A stretch of DNA of 64,000 bases from Prorocentrum cordatum (taxonomy: Eukaryota; Sar; Dinophyceae; Prorocentrales; Prorocentraceae), in assembly GCA_963575745.1 (NCBI GenBank), contig CAUYUJ010004289.1, positions 1-64,000 of the forward strand. The letters run 5' to 3'. Below, in pieces: positions 9,908-20,446 of the stretch (position 1 is its first letter; the number at the start of each line of letters is the position of its first letter). Below the pieces are notes generated by a model. The model was not told where the DNA came from and did not search any database. It was given only the letters and a program-made list of their open reading frames with translations. The translations under genes were made by a program, and so were the position numbers.

Positions 9908-10043
9908 GAGGTCGGAGGTGAGGGGGTGAGATCGAAGTGGAACGGAGAGCCCCCCTACCGGGAAATCGATTTCGGTTTCGTGTTCGTGCGTGCGGTGCGT
10001 GCGGGCGAAGCGATCCTGCGTGGGCGGGCGAGAGAAAGTCTCC

Positions 10044-10229
10044 TGTGGCTGAGGCGCGGCCGGACCAAATGATTCCCTTCCGGGCGGCCGGTGGCCCGCG
10101 GTGTCCCGCCGGTGTCCCGCTGGTGTCCCGTGTGGCTGAGGCGCGGCCGGACCAAATGATTCCCTTCCGGGCGGCCGGGGCCCCGCGGTGTCCCGCAGGT
10201 GTCCCGCTGGTGTCCCGTCGGTGTCCCGT
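10044..10229 (+). repeat. 87-bp tandem duplication with 11-bp subrepeats
   Basis: TGTGGCTGAGGCGCGGCCGG begins at 10044 and again at 10131. Each copy ends in several GGTGTCCCGNC 11-mers; the last of these leads directly into the GAT array. Confidence 0.88.
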
Positions 10230-10251
10230 CGGTGTCCCGATGATGATGATA

Positions 10252-10336
<85 letters not shown>

Positions 10337-11084
10337 GATGATGATGACGATGGTGTCCCGATGAAGATGATGATGATGTTGATGATGGTGTCGATGATGA
10401 TGATAGTGTCCCGATGTTGAGGATGATGATGATCATGATGATTATGTTGATGATGATGACGATGATGGTGTCCCGATGATGATGCTGATGATGATGATGA
10501 TGATGGAGATGATGATGATGAATGATGATTCCGATGAGTTGTGAAGATGATGTTGGATGGGAAATGGGTCCGGTCGATAATGGATGTGATGATGATGATG
10601 GTGATATGATTATGGTGTCCCATGATGGCCTGCTTGATGATGATATAGGATGGTGATGATATGGTATCGCGGGATGTGTCCTCAATGATAAATGTTGTTG
10701 GATGCAATGAGAATGAGGATGTCTATGAATGATGATGCGATGATCATGATGATGGTGTCCCGAGGATGATGACGATGTTGATGATAATGTTGATGATGAA
10801 AACGATGGTGATCATGATGGTGTTCCGATTATGATGATGATTATGATGATGCTGCTGATGATGATGACGATGACTGTGTCCCAATGGTGATGATGATGAT
10901 GTTGATGATGAGATGATGATGGTGATGATGATGTTGTCCCGATGATGATGCTGACGTTGATGATGATGTATATGATAATGACGGTGCCCTCATGATGATG
11001 ACGAGGTTGGTGATGATGACGATGATGATGTTGATGATGGTGTTGATGATGATGATGATGATGATGACGTTGATTGTGAGAGCG
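10230..11084 (+). repeat. composite (GAT)n array with interspersed TGTCCCGATGATG
   Basis: Long GAT microsatellite in which GTGTCCCGATGATG and close variants recur (for example near 10353, 10408, 10467, 10614, 10756, 10875, 10932). The recurring heptamer is the core of the 11-bp subrepeat immediately upstream. Confidence 0.92.
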
Positions 11085-11300
11085 ATTGTGATATCGATCG
11101 TGAGATCGATATTGAGACCGAATGCGAGATCGATTGTGTGATCGATTGTGAGATCGATTGTGAGATCAATTGTGAGATCGATCGAATGAGATAGATCGAG
11201 TGAGATCGATGGTGAGATCGATCGTGTGAGATCGATCGAGCGAGACCGATAGTGAGATCGATACTGAGATCGATAGTGAGACCGATCGAGTGAGACGTTG
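11085..11300. repeat. GATCGAT-rich short tandem repeat
   Basis: Degenerate 10-14-bp units built from GAGATCGATNGTGA. GATC occurs every few bases, many inside the palindrome ATCGAT. It follows the GAT array without a break. Confidence 0.88.
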
Positions 11301-11348
11301 GTTTCCCCCCCCCCCGAACCTCCTTATCACCCGAAGGGTGGTCGTATA

Positions 11349-11444
11349 GGTATGTGACACGGGGGCCGTAGCCACGAACCCGACGGACAAAACTGCCGCC
11401 CTGCGCCAGGACCACCCAGGCGCCGCCCAGATCAGGGCCACCCT
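11349..11444. repeat. dispersed direct repeat, copy 2
   Basis: Second copy of the 9809-9907 repeat, with CCGTAGCC in place of CCCTAGCC and a three-base deletion near the middle. Confidence 0.85.
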
Positions 11445-11518
11445 AGAAGCTCACCGCCAGTCCGAGGCGGCAGGGAGTCGTGGCTGATGCGACGCCCTTG
11501 CAGAGGACGCGCTGGACA

Positions 11519-11790
11519 GTACACGGCCGGGGTGCGCCAAGGCAGCGCGCAGAACAGAGGGTACCCATCGGTCGTTGAAAGTAGGTATTTTTGGATTCCC
11601 AGATTCCAATCTACTTTCAGCGCCTTCCTACTTCAAGAGTCGGGTGGTTTTCCTTTTTCCTTCCTCTTCAGGAGGCGGGCGGAAACCCAATCTATTTCCA
11701 ACGCCTTCCTACTTCATGTTTCTACCTACTTCTTCCGTCCGATGGGTACACAGCCGGGGTGCGCCCGGCAGCGCGCAGAACAGAGGGTAC
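11519..11790. mobile_element. inverted-end insert between 45-bp direct repeats
   Basis: Direct repeats 11519-11564 and 11746-11790 are nearly identical (GTACACGGCCGGGGTGCGCC ... CGCGCAGAACAGAGGGTAC). The 181-bp insert between them has inverted ends GTACCCATCGGTCG and CGTCCGATGGGTAC and, inside, two direct copies of CCAATCTA-TTTC-A-CGCCTTCC. No coding capacity. Either a very long target duplication or a tandem duplication with an insertion at the boundary. Confidence 0.72.
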
Positions 11791-12689
11791 ACGTTGCCAA
11801 GCGCGAGGGCGGCAGAATCCTCAGGAGTGGGCGGAAGCGGAGTGCCGTGCTCCACGGGGGGGCTGCGACAGTCCCGCCGTCTTCCCCACCGTTGCGCACT
11901 TCAGCGCGGCAAGAGTGCAAGAGTTGAGGCAGAGAGCCACGAACATACAGATTCTGCACTGGGGGCCACGAGCGTGAAGAGCCGCAGGCCATCGTTCGCG
12001 AGGTGTAGGAGCTGAGTGGCGTTCACCTGACAGCACATTCCCGCCGCGTCAACGCGGCAGACAGTTCAAGACTGCGGTTGAAGCACGGAGAACATGTTAC
12101 GGCACAGGACGCCATGAGCACGCAGCACTGCTTTTGACCGAGGTGCGGAAGCGGAGCGCCATGCGCTTGACATCAAGCCTCGTCGCCTCAGCGCGGCCGA
12201 AGTGAAACGTTGAAATGGGTTACACACGTTGCACCCGGGTCAAGGAGCGCGCAGCACTGCGATTCACACGTCATCTGGGACCCCCGTCGGCTGCCAGCCC
12301 CCACCACCCGCCCGCCCTCACTAGCCGAGCCTGCGTGTCGAAGGCGTTATGCAGCTGCCAGTCAAAGGTTGTTTCAGCAGCCACGAAGCCGCTGCCATGG
12401 CAAACTCGTCGCTGGCCAGGTCGAGTGAGGGCGGCGCCCGCCGCCGCGTGCCCTTCCCCGAGGTCGTGTCTCGACACCCCAGTCTCGCCGTGCCCTTGCC
12501 GCTCCTCCAGCATTTGCGCGCCGACAGCCGCTTCGGCCGCACCGGCAGCGCCCAGCCGAACATCGAGGAAGGAGGGTCGGGTAGAGGTCGCTGTCTTCCT
12601 CGTCCGAGGCGTGTGGCGCGGCACGGATCACCGCAGCATCCGGGAAGGGCGCGACGACGCAGACAATGAAGACGTCAGAGCAGGGCTCG
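11791..12689. other. unassigned GC-rich sequence
   Basis: Overlapping open frames on both strands between 12210 and 12690, all R/A/P/S-rich. No domain recognised and no reason to prefer one frame. Confidence 0.4.
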
Positions 12690-12905
12690 TTTCGATTCCT
12701 CCGATTCGATTCGATTCGACTTCGATGGATTCCGATTCCGATTCGAGTCGATTTGGGCTTCCGATTTGGATTCCGATTTCTGATTGGAGGCATACTAGCC
12801 TGCCGATTTCCGCCGATTCGACGTTTCCCGATTCGGCTGCCGATTTCCGCCGATCCGATTCATGTCGATTGCCGATCCGATTTATCGATTCGATTCTGGG
12901 CTCTC
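12690..12905 (+). repeat. degenerate CCGATTCGATT repeat
   Basis: Irregular repetition of CCGATT, GATTCGATT and TTCCGATT. Frames through it are D/S- or F/R/I-rich and are not interpreted as coding. Confidence 0.8.
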
Positions 12906-12997
12906 CTGTCAGAGCCATGACGTTCATGGGCAGGCGACTGCGGCTCCGCGGCGGTCGCCCGTCGAGTCAGGCTGGCGAGGAAGCTTAGGTACACAAG

Positions 12998-13069
12998 CCT
13001 CCTCCTCTTCCTCCTCCTCGTCCTCCTCCTCTTCCTCCTCCTCTTCTTCCTCCTCTTCCTCCTCCTCCT
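12998..13069 (+). repeat. (CCT)n/(CTT) microsatellite
   Basis: CCTCCTCTT units that read as poly-Ser in the frame of the downstream coiled-coil ORF. Confidence 0.9.
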
Positions 13070-13808
13070 GCGCGAAGCGGCATCAGCTCGTCTTCGACAG
13101 GAAGAAGCGCGACTTGGCCACCCATGCTGTTCTTCTTCAGGCCGAAGTCAACCAAGCACTCCTCGAGGTGCACGAGCTACGGGAGAAGACTGAGAAAGCA
13201 TGTGCAGTGTACGATCGCATGGTGGTGGACCTCGACCAGCAGCGGGGACGCATCCGCAGCTTCAGCGAGACGCTCGGTAAAGCGGAGGCGGCCCACACCA
13301 AGCTTGTTCAGCAGCTGCACGAGCAGCTGGCGCAGCCTGGCCAGCCGCCACCGCCCCCCACCCCCCACCGACGTTGGGCATATCCGCCACCCTCCAGGGC
13401 AGCGCTCAGGATATCCCAATCTCGATCGACTCGCTGCTCAAGCCCCAGGACGACTGCGAGCTCATTGGCAAAGATCTGGGAGAAGTTGAGAGGTCGCGTG
13501 AACTTCATCAGGCAGACCAGGGCGCCGTGCTCAAGCTCTTCGGCGACGGGGTGGACAAGGCCAGGGCCTTCCAGAACGACCAGGATAATGGTTTCGAACG
13601 CTTCGCCGCCAAGCGTCGTCGCAGACCTGATGACCGGGGCGGTGCTCCCGTTCATGCTCCCGTTGGGGCTGCCGGCGCCCCTCGGCCCGAGGGCGGAGGG
13701 CCGGCCGCGGGGGCCCCCGCGGAGTCGCCCCAGGAGGCCGCGACGGGCGAGGGTGCTCCTGGCCGCGCGGATCTCCAGGAGCCCCCCCCCCCCGCCGCCG
13801 CGGGGTAG
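13070..13808 (+). pseudogene. frameshifted coiled-coil protein, possible retroelement ORF1
   Basis: From 13070 the frame reads CAKRHQLVFDRKKRDLATHA followed by about 80 residues of heptad-like, charged helix (LLEVHELREKTEKA, VVDLDQQRGRI, TLGKAEAAHTKLVQQL) and a proline run. At the C-rich tract 13350-13368 coding character moves to another frame, which continues as SAQDIPISIDSLLKPQDDCE and GVDKARAFQNDQD to a stop at 13806-13808. A single indel in the C tract explains the shift. The upstream poly-Ser is microsatellite. Nucleic-acid-binding coiled-coil proteins of this sort are often the first ORF of dinoflagellate retroelements; that assignment is inference. No start codon can be chosen with confidence. 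Confidence 0.5.
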
Positions 13809-16800
13809 CGGGGGGGGGGGGGGCAGCGGCGCGAAGTGCATCGGCGTTATTTCAATTCTGAGGCGCGGCGCGCCAGTGCGCCTCAGCGCTCCTGCCGTGT
13901 CTCCGCTGGCCTTGGCGTTGGCAGAACCATCAGGGGGCGCGGCCAATTCTCTAGTTCTCCGCCGCTTAGGACCCAGGAGCCCGCCCCCCCGGGCATTTGG
14001 GCCCGCCTTGCAGACTCGATGGAGAGGCCCCCCTCGGTGAGCCTCTGGGCCCTTCGTTAGTGTGGGTGGCCGCTCGCGCTTGCGATTTGCCAGGGCCCAG
14101 AGGTGACAGTGGTCGAGTCCGCGCGCGCGTGTCCGAGTCGTCTTCATTATCTTGCGCGAGGTTTACTTTGCGCCGTGCTCGGAACCTCGTTTCGGGAGTT
14201 GGCCGAGTCTTGACCAGGGCGCGCTCCGCCCCCCCTCTGCGGGGCCCCCGGGGAGTTGCGCAGTTTCTGGGGGCCCCCGCGTCGGGCGACTTCGAGACTT
14301 GTCCCCGGGCGCCGGCGCCCCCCTCCGACTGCGCAGGCCCCGCCGTGGACATGGCCGCGCGTTCTAGTCTCGCCGCGTCTCGTCGTGGACTTCTGCGGCC
14401 CGAGGATGTAGGGCGCTCCGGGCCCCCGCTCGTGGAACCGCTGGGGCCCTCGCAGACCGCTCGGAACAACTTCGCGTCCGTCGCTGGAAAGATCTACTGT
14501 TCATGTGGTCTTGCTCGAGGAGCACGATTTGCTCCATGGTGCGCTTGGCTCGGCGTCCTCGTGGCGCCGCGGGCGCGGGCGGAAATCGCTGTCCCGGCCT
14601 GCCTGCCTGCCAAGACCCCTATGGTGGGCCGTCAGCAGGCGCGGCAATTCTGGCGCCCACTGGCATAGGATTATGCTTCCTTGGTTCCGGGGCCGAGGTC
14701 GACAACCGCGCCATTGCTTCTGTTCTTTAGCAGCCAGGCGACGCGCAGGTTTGTTCTTCGGCAATTTCATTGTACTTGCGCGACTGCCAGGGCCTCTTCG
14801 GGCAACTGGGACATTCTCTCGAAATCAAGTGCTTCACTCGAATCTGTTGGCTGCCTTGGTCTTATTGATCGCAACTTTAACATGGCCCCCCGAGGCCGCG
14901 GTGCAGTCGTTCATCGGGGATGAGCTGGGCCAGTGGGCCATCCCAGGTGAAGCTGCGTGTAAATTTGTCCGGTGTTCCAAGGTGCATGACTCCTACTTCC
15001 CGTCTCACGGGCTCGCCAAAGGGGTTGCCAGCGCATCGGCGCATCGAGGTGGCACGTTATGTTTCGTTTCTGCTTGGGTCGACAATGTTCACGCGGGTTT
15101 TCGGAGGTCGAATCCGATGCCAGGTAGGCGGCTTCGGTTGCGTGGCGAGATTCGCGAGATTAGTTCCTTCTTTGCGCTGACCAGGCTGGCCGCGCGCATC
15201 CGCGCGGCGTCCAAGGGGCCCGCCCACCAGGCCCGAACCACCTTTTCATCGTCGCATGGAACGGCGGTTGCGGATCCGTCGTCGCTGCTCCGCGCCAAGA
15301 GCTTTCGCCCATCGGGGTGGCGCGGGGGGGGGGGGGGCGGGGGCGGCAAGAGGCGGCCTTGGATGCCCGAGGGCGTTTTAACCCCCTCGCCCCCCGCGCT
15401 CAAGCCCGAAGATCTCCTCGCCATCTCGAGGGCGCTTCGGGGCACTTCGGCCGTGGCCACTGACAGTATCCACATGGGGCAAGCGAACGTAATCTACGAG
15501 TCCAGCCTGCGCCTGCTTCGTGACCTGCTGGTTTTCATTGGGAGTTCGGCGACTACGCCTTCTCAGATTACTGTGCGCATTTTAGCTTTCATTGCAGTGC
15601 GTTCGGGGTACTTGGCAAGCTTCGCTGGCCTTTCGCTGGCGATTCTGGGCGACGCTCGATGCGCCCCCGTTTCTGTGCGAGCCAATTCAAGGAGGCCCGG
15701 CGTCTCGCGGCGCCAAGCAAGCTGCGCGCGCGGGGGGCGCCGCTGCCAGTGGGGGGCGAGGCCGCGCTGGCGCCGAAGTGCCACTAGGCTGGGCTCCTCG
15801 TTGGCATCTCTTACCTCTGCATTGCAATGCGCGCCCGAGCCCGCTTCCTTGCCGTGGCGGGGGCCGCGCGCGGACTGGCCCTGCGTCGGGGCCAGTGTCA
15901 TTCGCGCTCTGGGCGCCCTCGGCCCCTCCCAAGCTGCGCGCCTGAAACTGCGCATCGCCGACAGCGGGTTTTGGCCGCGGGCCTTGTTGGGCAAATTTTG
16001 ACTGGCCAGGGCTGCTGCTGACCATCGCGAAGCTTCGATCTACGGCGTCGGCGCCCAGGTCAGCGTCGAAAATGCGGCCCTGGCGCGTTCCTCCAGCATC
16101 CTCTGGCGGGCCCTTGCTATGGCCAGTCGGTGGCCCCAGGGCCGGATCGGCACTCTGCCCGGGCTGCCTCGCGTGGATCCCGGTTGGCCAGGACGCGCTC
16201 GGAGTCGTTCCCCCAAGGCCAAGGGGCGGCCCTTCGGCACCAAGGTATGACCCGTGCGTTCGGCGTTCGAAGCCCGCGGGTCAGCGGCAAGAGGCCAAAA
16301 GGCCGTTAAGTGTGGCCCCGTCCTGCGCAACGCATGGAGCGGAATTCTCTGCGCGGCGTGGGAAAATCCGGGGAATTCCTTTCCCTCGGAGGTTGGTGGG
16401 GCAAGGCCCGATCCTAACGAAACGAGCGCTGTCTCACTGCCCTGATGTTCTGCCGCGGTGGCCCTCCATGGGTCGCGGCGATTGTTCCAATCTATCGGCG
16501 GGCTGAGGAGGCCCGGGTAATTAGCCGCAGTTTGTGCCCCCACTGCCTCTCGTTGGCCGCGCTCCGTGCGGCTTGGGAAATGACGTTCTCTCGCCCCTCA
16601 CGCCTCTGGCGCCCGGTCTCTGGCCCCCTCTGTGCGACAAGGGGCTTTCTTGAGAAGATGAATTGAACCATGCCGCCGTTTACCGTTTCGAGAGATGAGC
16701 GCGGCATCGGTGCGCGTCTCATCCGGAAGTCTGCCATGCTCCGGCTTCTCTTGAAGCGAGCCCAAGGTGGTGGAATGGGACCTGGAAGCTCGCCGCAACA

Positions 16801-17112
16801 TGGGTTGCGCATGCGCGGGTGGCATTATCTCGTGGCTCACCTCCAGAAAGATGCCTTCGCTCCAGACTTGTTGCATCAGGTTCTTCGTTTTTTTCTGCAA
16901 TGCGGCCCGTTTCGCCTTGGGATGCGTGACCGATGCTGATTGTGAGTTGCGCCGCCCTGCTAAGGGCAGCATTCGTCGCAGACTGAGGCTGTGTCCGCCC
17001 TGCTTCGCCCGGAGGGGTGGGCGAGTTCCAGCTCGGGTTCAGGCTTGGGCAGCTGAGGCCTGCGACGATTTCGCTTGTCACGGCGCCTCCCCCTCGCCCA
17101 GCTGAGCATGTT
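13809..17112 (+). other. degenerate GC-rich sequence, possible decayed retroelement body
   Basis: Downstream of the coiled-coil ORF on the same strand. The longest frame (14505-16001, 498 codons) has patches that could be protein (DLLVFIGSS, TVRILAFIAVRSGYLASFA) but no catalytic motif; other frames overlap it along most of its length. G runs at about 13811-13822 and 15330-15341 break frames. I see no reverse-transcriptase or integrase signature and leave it unassigned. Confidence 0.35.
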
Positions 17113-17466
17113 CCCCGGCCTCTCCATGCAGAGATAGAGAAAGAAAAAAAGAGAATTGAATAATTTAATGAATAGAAAAGGTACGTAATAAAGAGGAGGG
17201 TAACAGAAAAAAATACAAGAAAGGTAATGTTAGGCTGTGAGGAACCTGCGGGGGGAGATTGATAAAGGAGACATAAAGGTAAAAGCACCATGATGTGAGG
17301 GTATCGACAAGAGAAAGGTGAAGAGAAACATACAGTAAGGGTGCTAGCAAAAGTAGAGACACTAATTTGAGCAAGAACTTGCAAAAGTAAGGGGCCTATA
17401 ATTAAGATAGAAATGCTTGAGGAGTAAAATGCTAAAAGGTGAAGTAATAGGGGGGAAATAAAGGGC
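17113..17466. other. AT-rich, purine-biased island
   Basis: Composition changes sharply from GC-rich to A/G-rich low-GC DNA (AAAGAAAAAAAGAGAATTGA and similar) and back at about 17466. No ORF of interest, no terminal repeats found. It interrupts otherwise continuous GC-rich sequence, as an insertion would. Confidence 0.6.
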
Positions 17467-18512
17467 TGGTTGCGAAATTACGTGAAGGCCTTAGGGGGCC
17501 CAATTTCGACCCGGTCCTCGGGGGTGAGATCTTTGCTGATGGACCCGGGCCTCGGGGGTGAGATCTTCGTTGATGGTTTGAGCCTGCGCCATCGAATTTC
17601 GGATCTTGCGCGCGCTGGTTTGACGGTTTCCCTACTCGGCCCGTCCTCTAGCGAGGAAACGATTCGGGCCCGAGGCCCAGCGCGGCCTCCGGACCCGCAA
17701 GCGCCCCAGAGCGCTGCATTCCATGCCTTCTGTGCTGCCATTCGGTTTACTGCCCGGGCCCCCACTGTGCATTCGGATTGCTAAAGAGTGGTGGATCGAT
17801 CGCGCGAATTTGCCTTGGGCCCAACAATGTTGCCACAAGCGCATGTACTGTGGCTGTGCTCAGTTCGCTCGCCTCGACCCCCCCTCCCTCGCTGTCAATG
17901 AAGTGAAGGCCCATTTAGATGTGGATGAAGCGGTTGGCGAACGAGGCCGCGTTTTGTGCTTAGGCAATAATTATGCGATGTTTCAGCCAAGCTTGCTGCG
18001 CCGTCCGCCGTCGCACTCTTTGCCGCCCTCGGAGGACTTCGAGCTTCTAGGCGGACAGCTTGCTGGCGCCAGGGCCGCGGGTTGGTTTTGCTGCTCGCCC
18101 TTTGCCTTTTTGGCTTTCGCTCGACTTGGGCCCCAAGTTCGGCGGAAAGCAGGAGGCGGCCCCCGGCAAGAAGCCCGTGCGTCCACATGACTGGCGGCAG
18201 ATTGGCCCTCTCTGGATCTGCAATACCTCCCCAGTCGTCTCGAGGGGCGGTCGGCCCCCTGCGCAGCTCCCGAACGCAGGCCCCCCTGGCGCCAGGTCCC
18301 CGCCGGCCCCTGGCAAGTGTCCGGGCAGGTCCAGGCTCGACGTGGAGCTCTGGTCGGCTCGCCACCACAGGTGCACTGCCCTATCTGGTTATGCTTCGTG
18401 TGCGCTGGTGATTTGCCGTCGTTGTAAGTCGCATTGTTGTCGTGATCGGACTGGGCATTTGTTGAATCACTGCAGCAAGCGCCCGCGGAGCTCGGGGGCC
18501 AAGGACGTTTAG
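17467..18512 (+). pseudogene. degenerate sequence with Cys-rich retroelement-like C-terminus
   Basis: Multiple short open frames. The last, ending at 18510-18512, reads LVICRRCKSHCCRDRTGHLL followed by NHCSKRP: Cys pairs spaced C-x2-C, then basic residues and a final Cys. Short Cys-rich tails with this spacing occur at the ends of dinoflagellate retroelement polyproteins, to my knowledge, so this may be the 3' end of the element starting near 13070. The similarity is short. Confidence 0.3.
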
Positions 18513-20049
18513 TCCCAGATCTGTCGAGAAGCGCATCCCAAGCTTAGCCGCATATCTCGATTGAGCGCAGCCCGTAGAATGATTGGCCTGTGTAGGGCGA
18601 CGACTCCCCGGGTGCTGATTTGCACCCTTGCCAGGCCAGTGGCGGCCCAGGTTGCTTTCCCGACTGAAGCGGAGGAAGAAGTGGCTCGATTCCCCCACAC
18701 TGGTTTCTCCTCCCTTCCGCTCCTGGAGCGGATGCTTCGGGTGGGGCCCCATTGCAGCCTAGCTCATCCTCATCTGCCGCCGAGCTGTCGTTCGTCGTGC
18801 CACAGGAACTAGGCGCTTTGAGGCAGGTGGTGGATCGACTCAGGAGGGAGGACGGTGAGGCACCGCTGGTGGCCACGTCCTCCCCCTTCAGTTGCCGACA
18901 CCATAGCAGCTCTAACTTTTGGCGCGCCTGGAGCATGCCTCCCAATGCCTTGCCCCGTTTGCATTCTTGCCTCCTGCGTGTCCTTCCTGGCACGTGGGCT
19001 CGTGCTGCCCGTGGCGTTTCATCCGCGGGCGGCAATGCCCAGCCTGCTAACCGTCTGATTGACCGCGCGAGCGCTTGCTCAGCTGATGGCGATGATGACG
19101 CAATACAAGCTGCGCCTCTTCCTATCCTCTCCTCCAGCGCGCCTCCTTTTTCCTGTGCCACGGCCAGCTGGCTGGACCTGGCACCGTCCTCGCGGGAGGC
19201 GCCAGGTTTTTTTATGGGGGCCCGTGGTCTGCCGCGTGGGCCATTAAGGTTTCCTCGAGTTGCCTGCGTAAGGTCGGGGTTCCTGGCTCCATCTGGCGCT
19301 GGCCTCCTGGGGTGCTACCGCCGAGGTCGGGTCCGCGCGCGATGTATTTCCACTCGTGCAACGCCGCGTTCAGACCGTCTATGCCTGTTCGCCTCTTGGC
19401 TGTCGCTCGCGCTTTACAGGAGTGTGTGTGTGTGCGCGTTTTTCTCGGTGCCAGCTCGCGCCCGAACAGCCTCCTTGCCTTCTGCGAGGTGGCTGGCTCG
19501 TCCGGCCGCCCGCGCGGCTCTGCCGAGAACTCGGGGCCCTTTTGCCCTCGGAGGGGCCCTGAGGAGCAGCCGAGGTGAAGTGGCCTGTGCTGGCCGCTGG
19601 CCAGAAAAAATCCCCCCCCCCCCCCCCTCCGGGTCGAGGGCGCGCCAGTGCCCGGGGCCGCGCCGAAGCCGACGGTCGCTGTTCTCCGTGGCCGCCGCCG
19701 CGGGGACTCTTCCACTGATTAAGTCCCCGCCCAACTCGTTTTTTCTTTCGTGGACGTTGTCCTTTCATGGTCATTTCTGGTCACGTCACTTCTCCATGGC
19801 CGCTGCTGCTGGCTGCCCTCCAGGCGGCCCGCGCCCAGGAGCTCGGATCCCGCGGCCCGCGGCGTGCCGCGCGAGGGGCCGCCGGCCGGCGGGAGGCTGG
19901 CGTGCCGCGGGCAGTTCGCCGACGAGTGGCACGCCCGGCCGCGCGCGCGCTTTCGCCGAGCAGCCCAGCGACCAGCACGCGCCGCGAGCAGCACGCGCCG
20001 CGCCTGGCGACCCCGCTGGCCAGGTCTGCGGGGACTGCTAGGGCCTAGG
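18513..20049. other. unassigned GC-rich sequence
   Basis: Long overlapping frames on both strands (18752-20041 plus; 18544-19161 and 19212-19715 minus) with R/A/P/G-rich translations. A C-run (19613-19627) interrupts frames. No domain found; no gene called. Confidence 0.4.
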
Positions 20050-20195
20050 GGGCCACATGCGAACCCCACCCCGACCCCCCGCGATTTCTGAGGGGGAGGG
20101 CGGGGTTCACGTCGTTCGGGAGCTCCCGAATGAAATGGACCCCACCCTCCCCCTCAGAAATCGTGGGGGGCAGGGGCAGGGTTTGCATTTGGCCC
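20050..20195. mobile_element. foldback element with GGGAGCTCCC core, copy 1
   Basis: Nearly perfect palindrome of about 146 bp. The outer ends are GGCCACATGCGAACCC and the complement-matching GGGTTTGCATTTGGCC; then CGCGATTTCTGAGGGGGAGG pairs with CCTCCCCCTCAGAAATCGTG; the centre is TTCGGGAGCTCCCGAA. Non-coding. Other copies: 23530-23635 (core deleted) and 28897-29010 (left end missing). Confidence 0.85.
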
Positions 20196-20384
20196 CCGAA
20201 CTGCGCCATCGCCTCGCCGGGGCCCGCGGGGCGCGGCTCGCAGGCACCGTGCGAGCCTGCGCTCCCGCGTCGAGCGCCGCGGGCAGCCGCCATCGGGCAA
20301 CCACATGCCGCGGATGGTTGAAGTGATGACGGTGGCAGAGACGTTGGTGGAAGAAACTATGATCATACTATTGCTGCTGAGGAT
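20196..20384. other. GC-rich spacer
   Basis: Short interval between the foldback and the GAT array; nothing recognised. Confidence 0.4.
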
Positions 20385-20388
20385 AGTA

Positions 20389-20446
<58 letters not shown>

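Noticed and set aside
14505-16001. 498-codon ORF in GC-rich DNA
   Set aside because: Overlapping frames are also open along most of it and no catalytic motif is visible; kept only as part of an unassigned decayed region.
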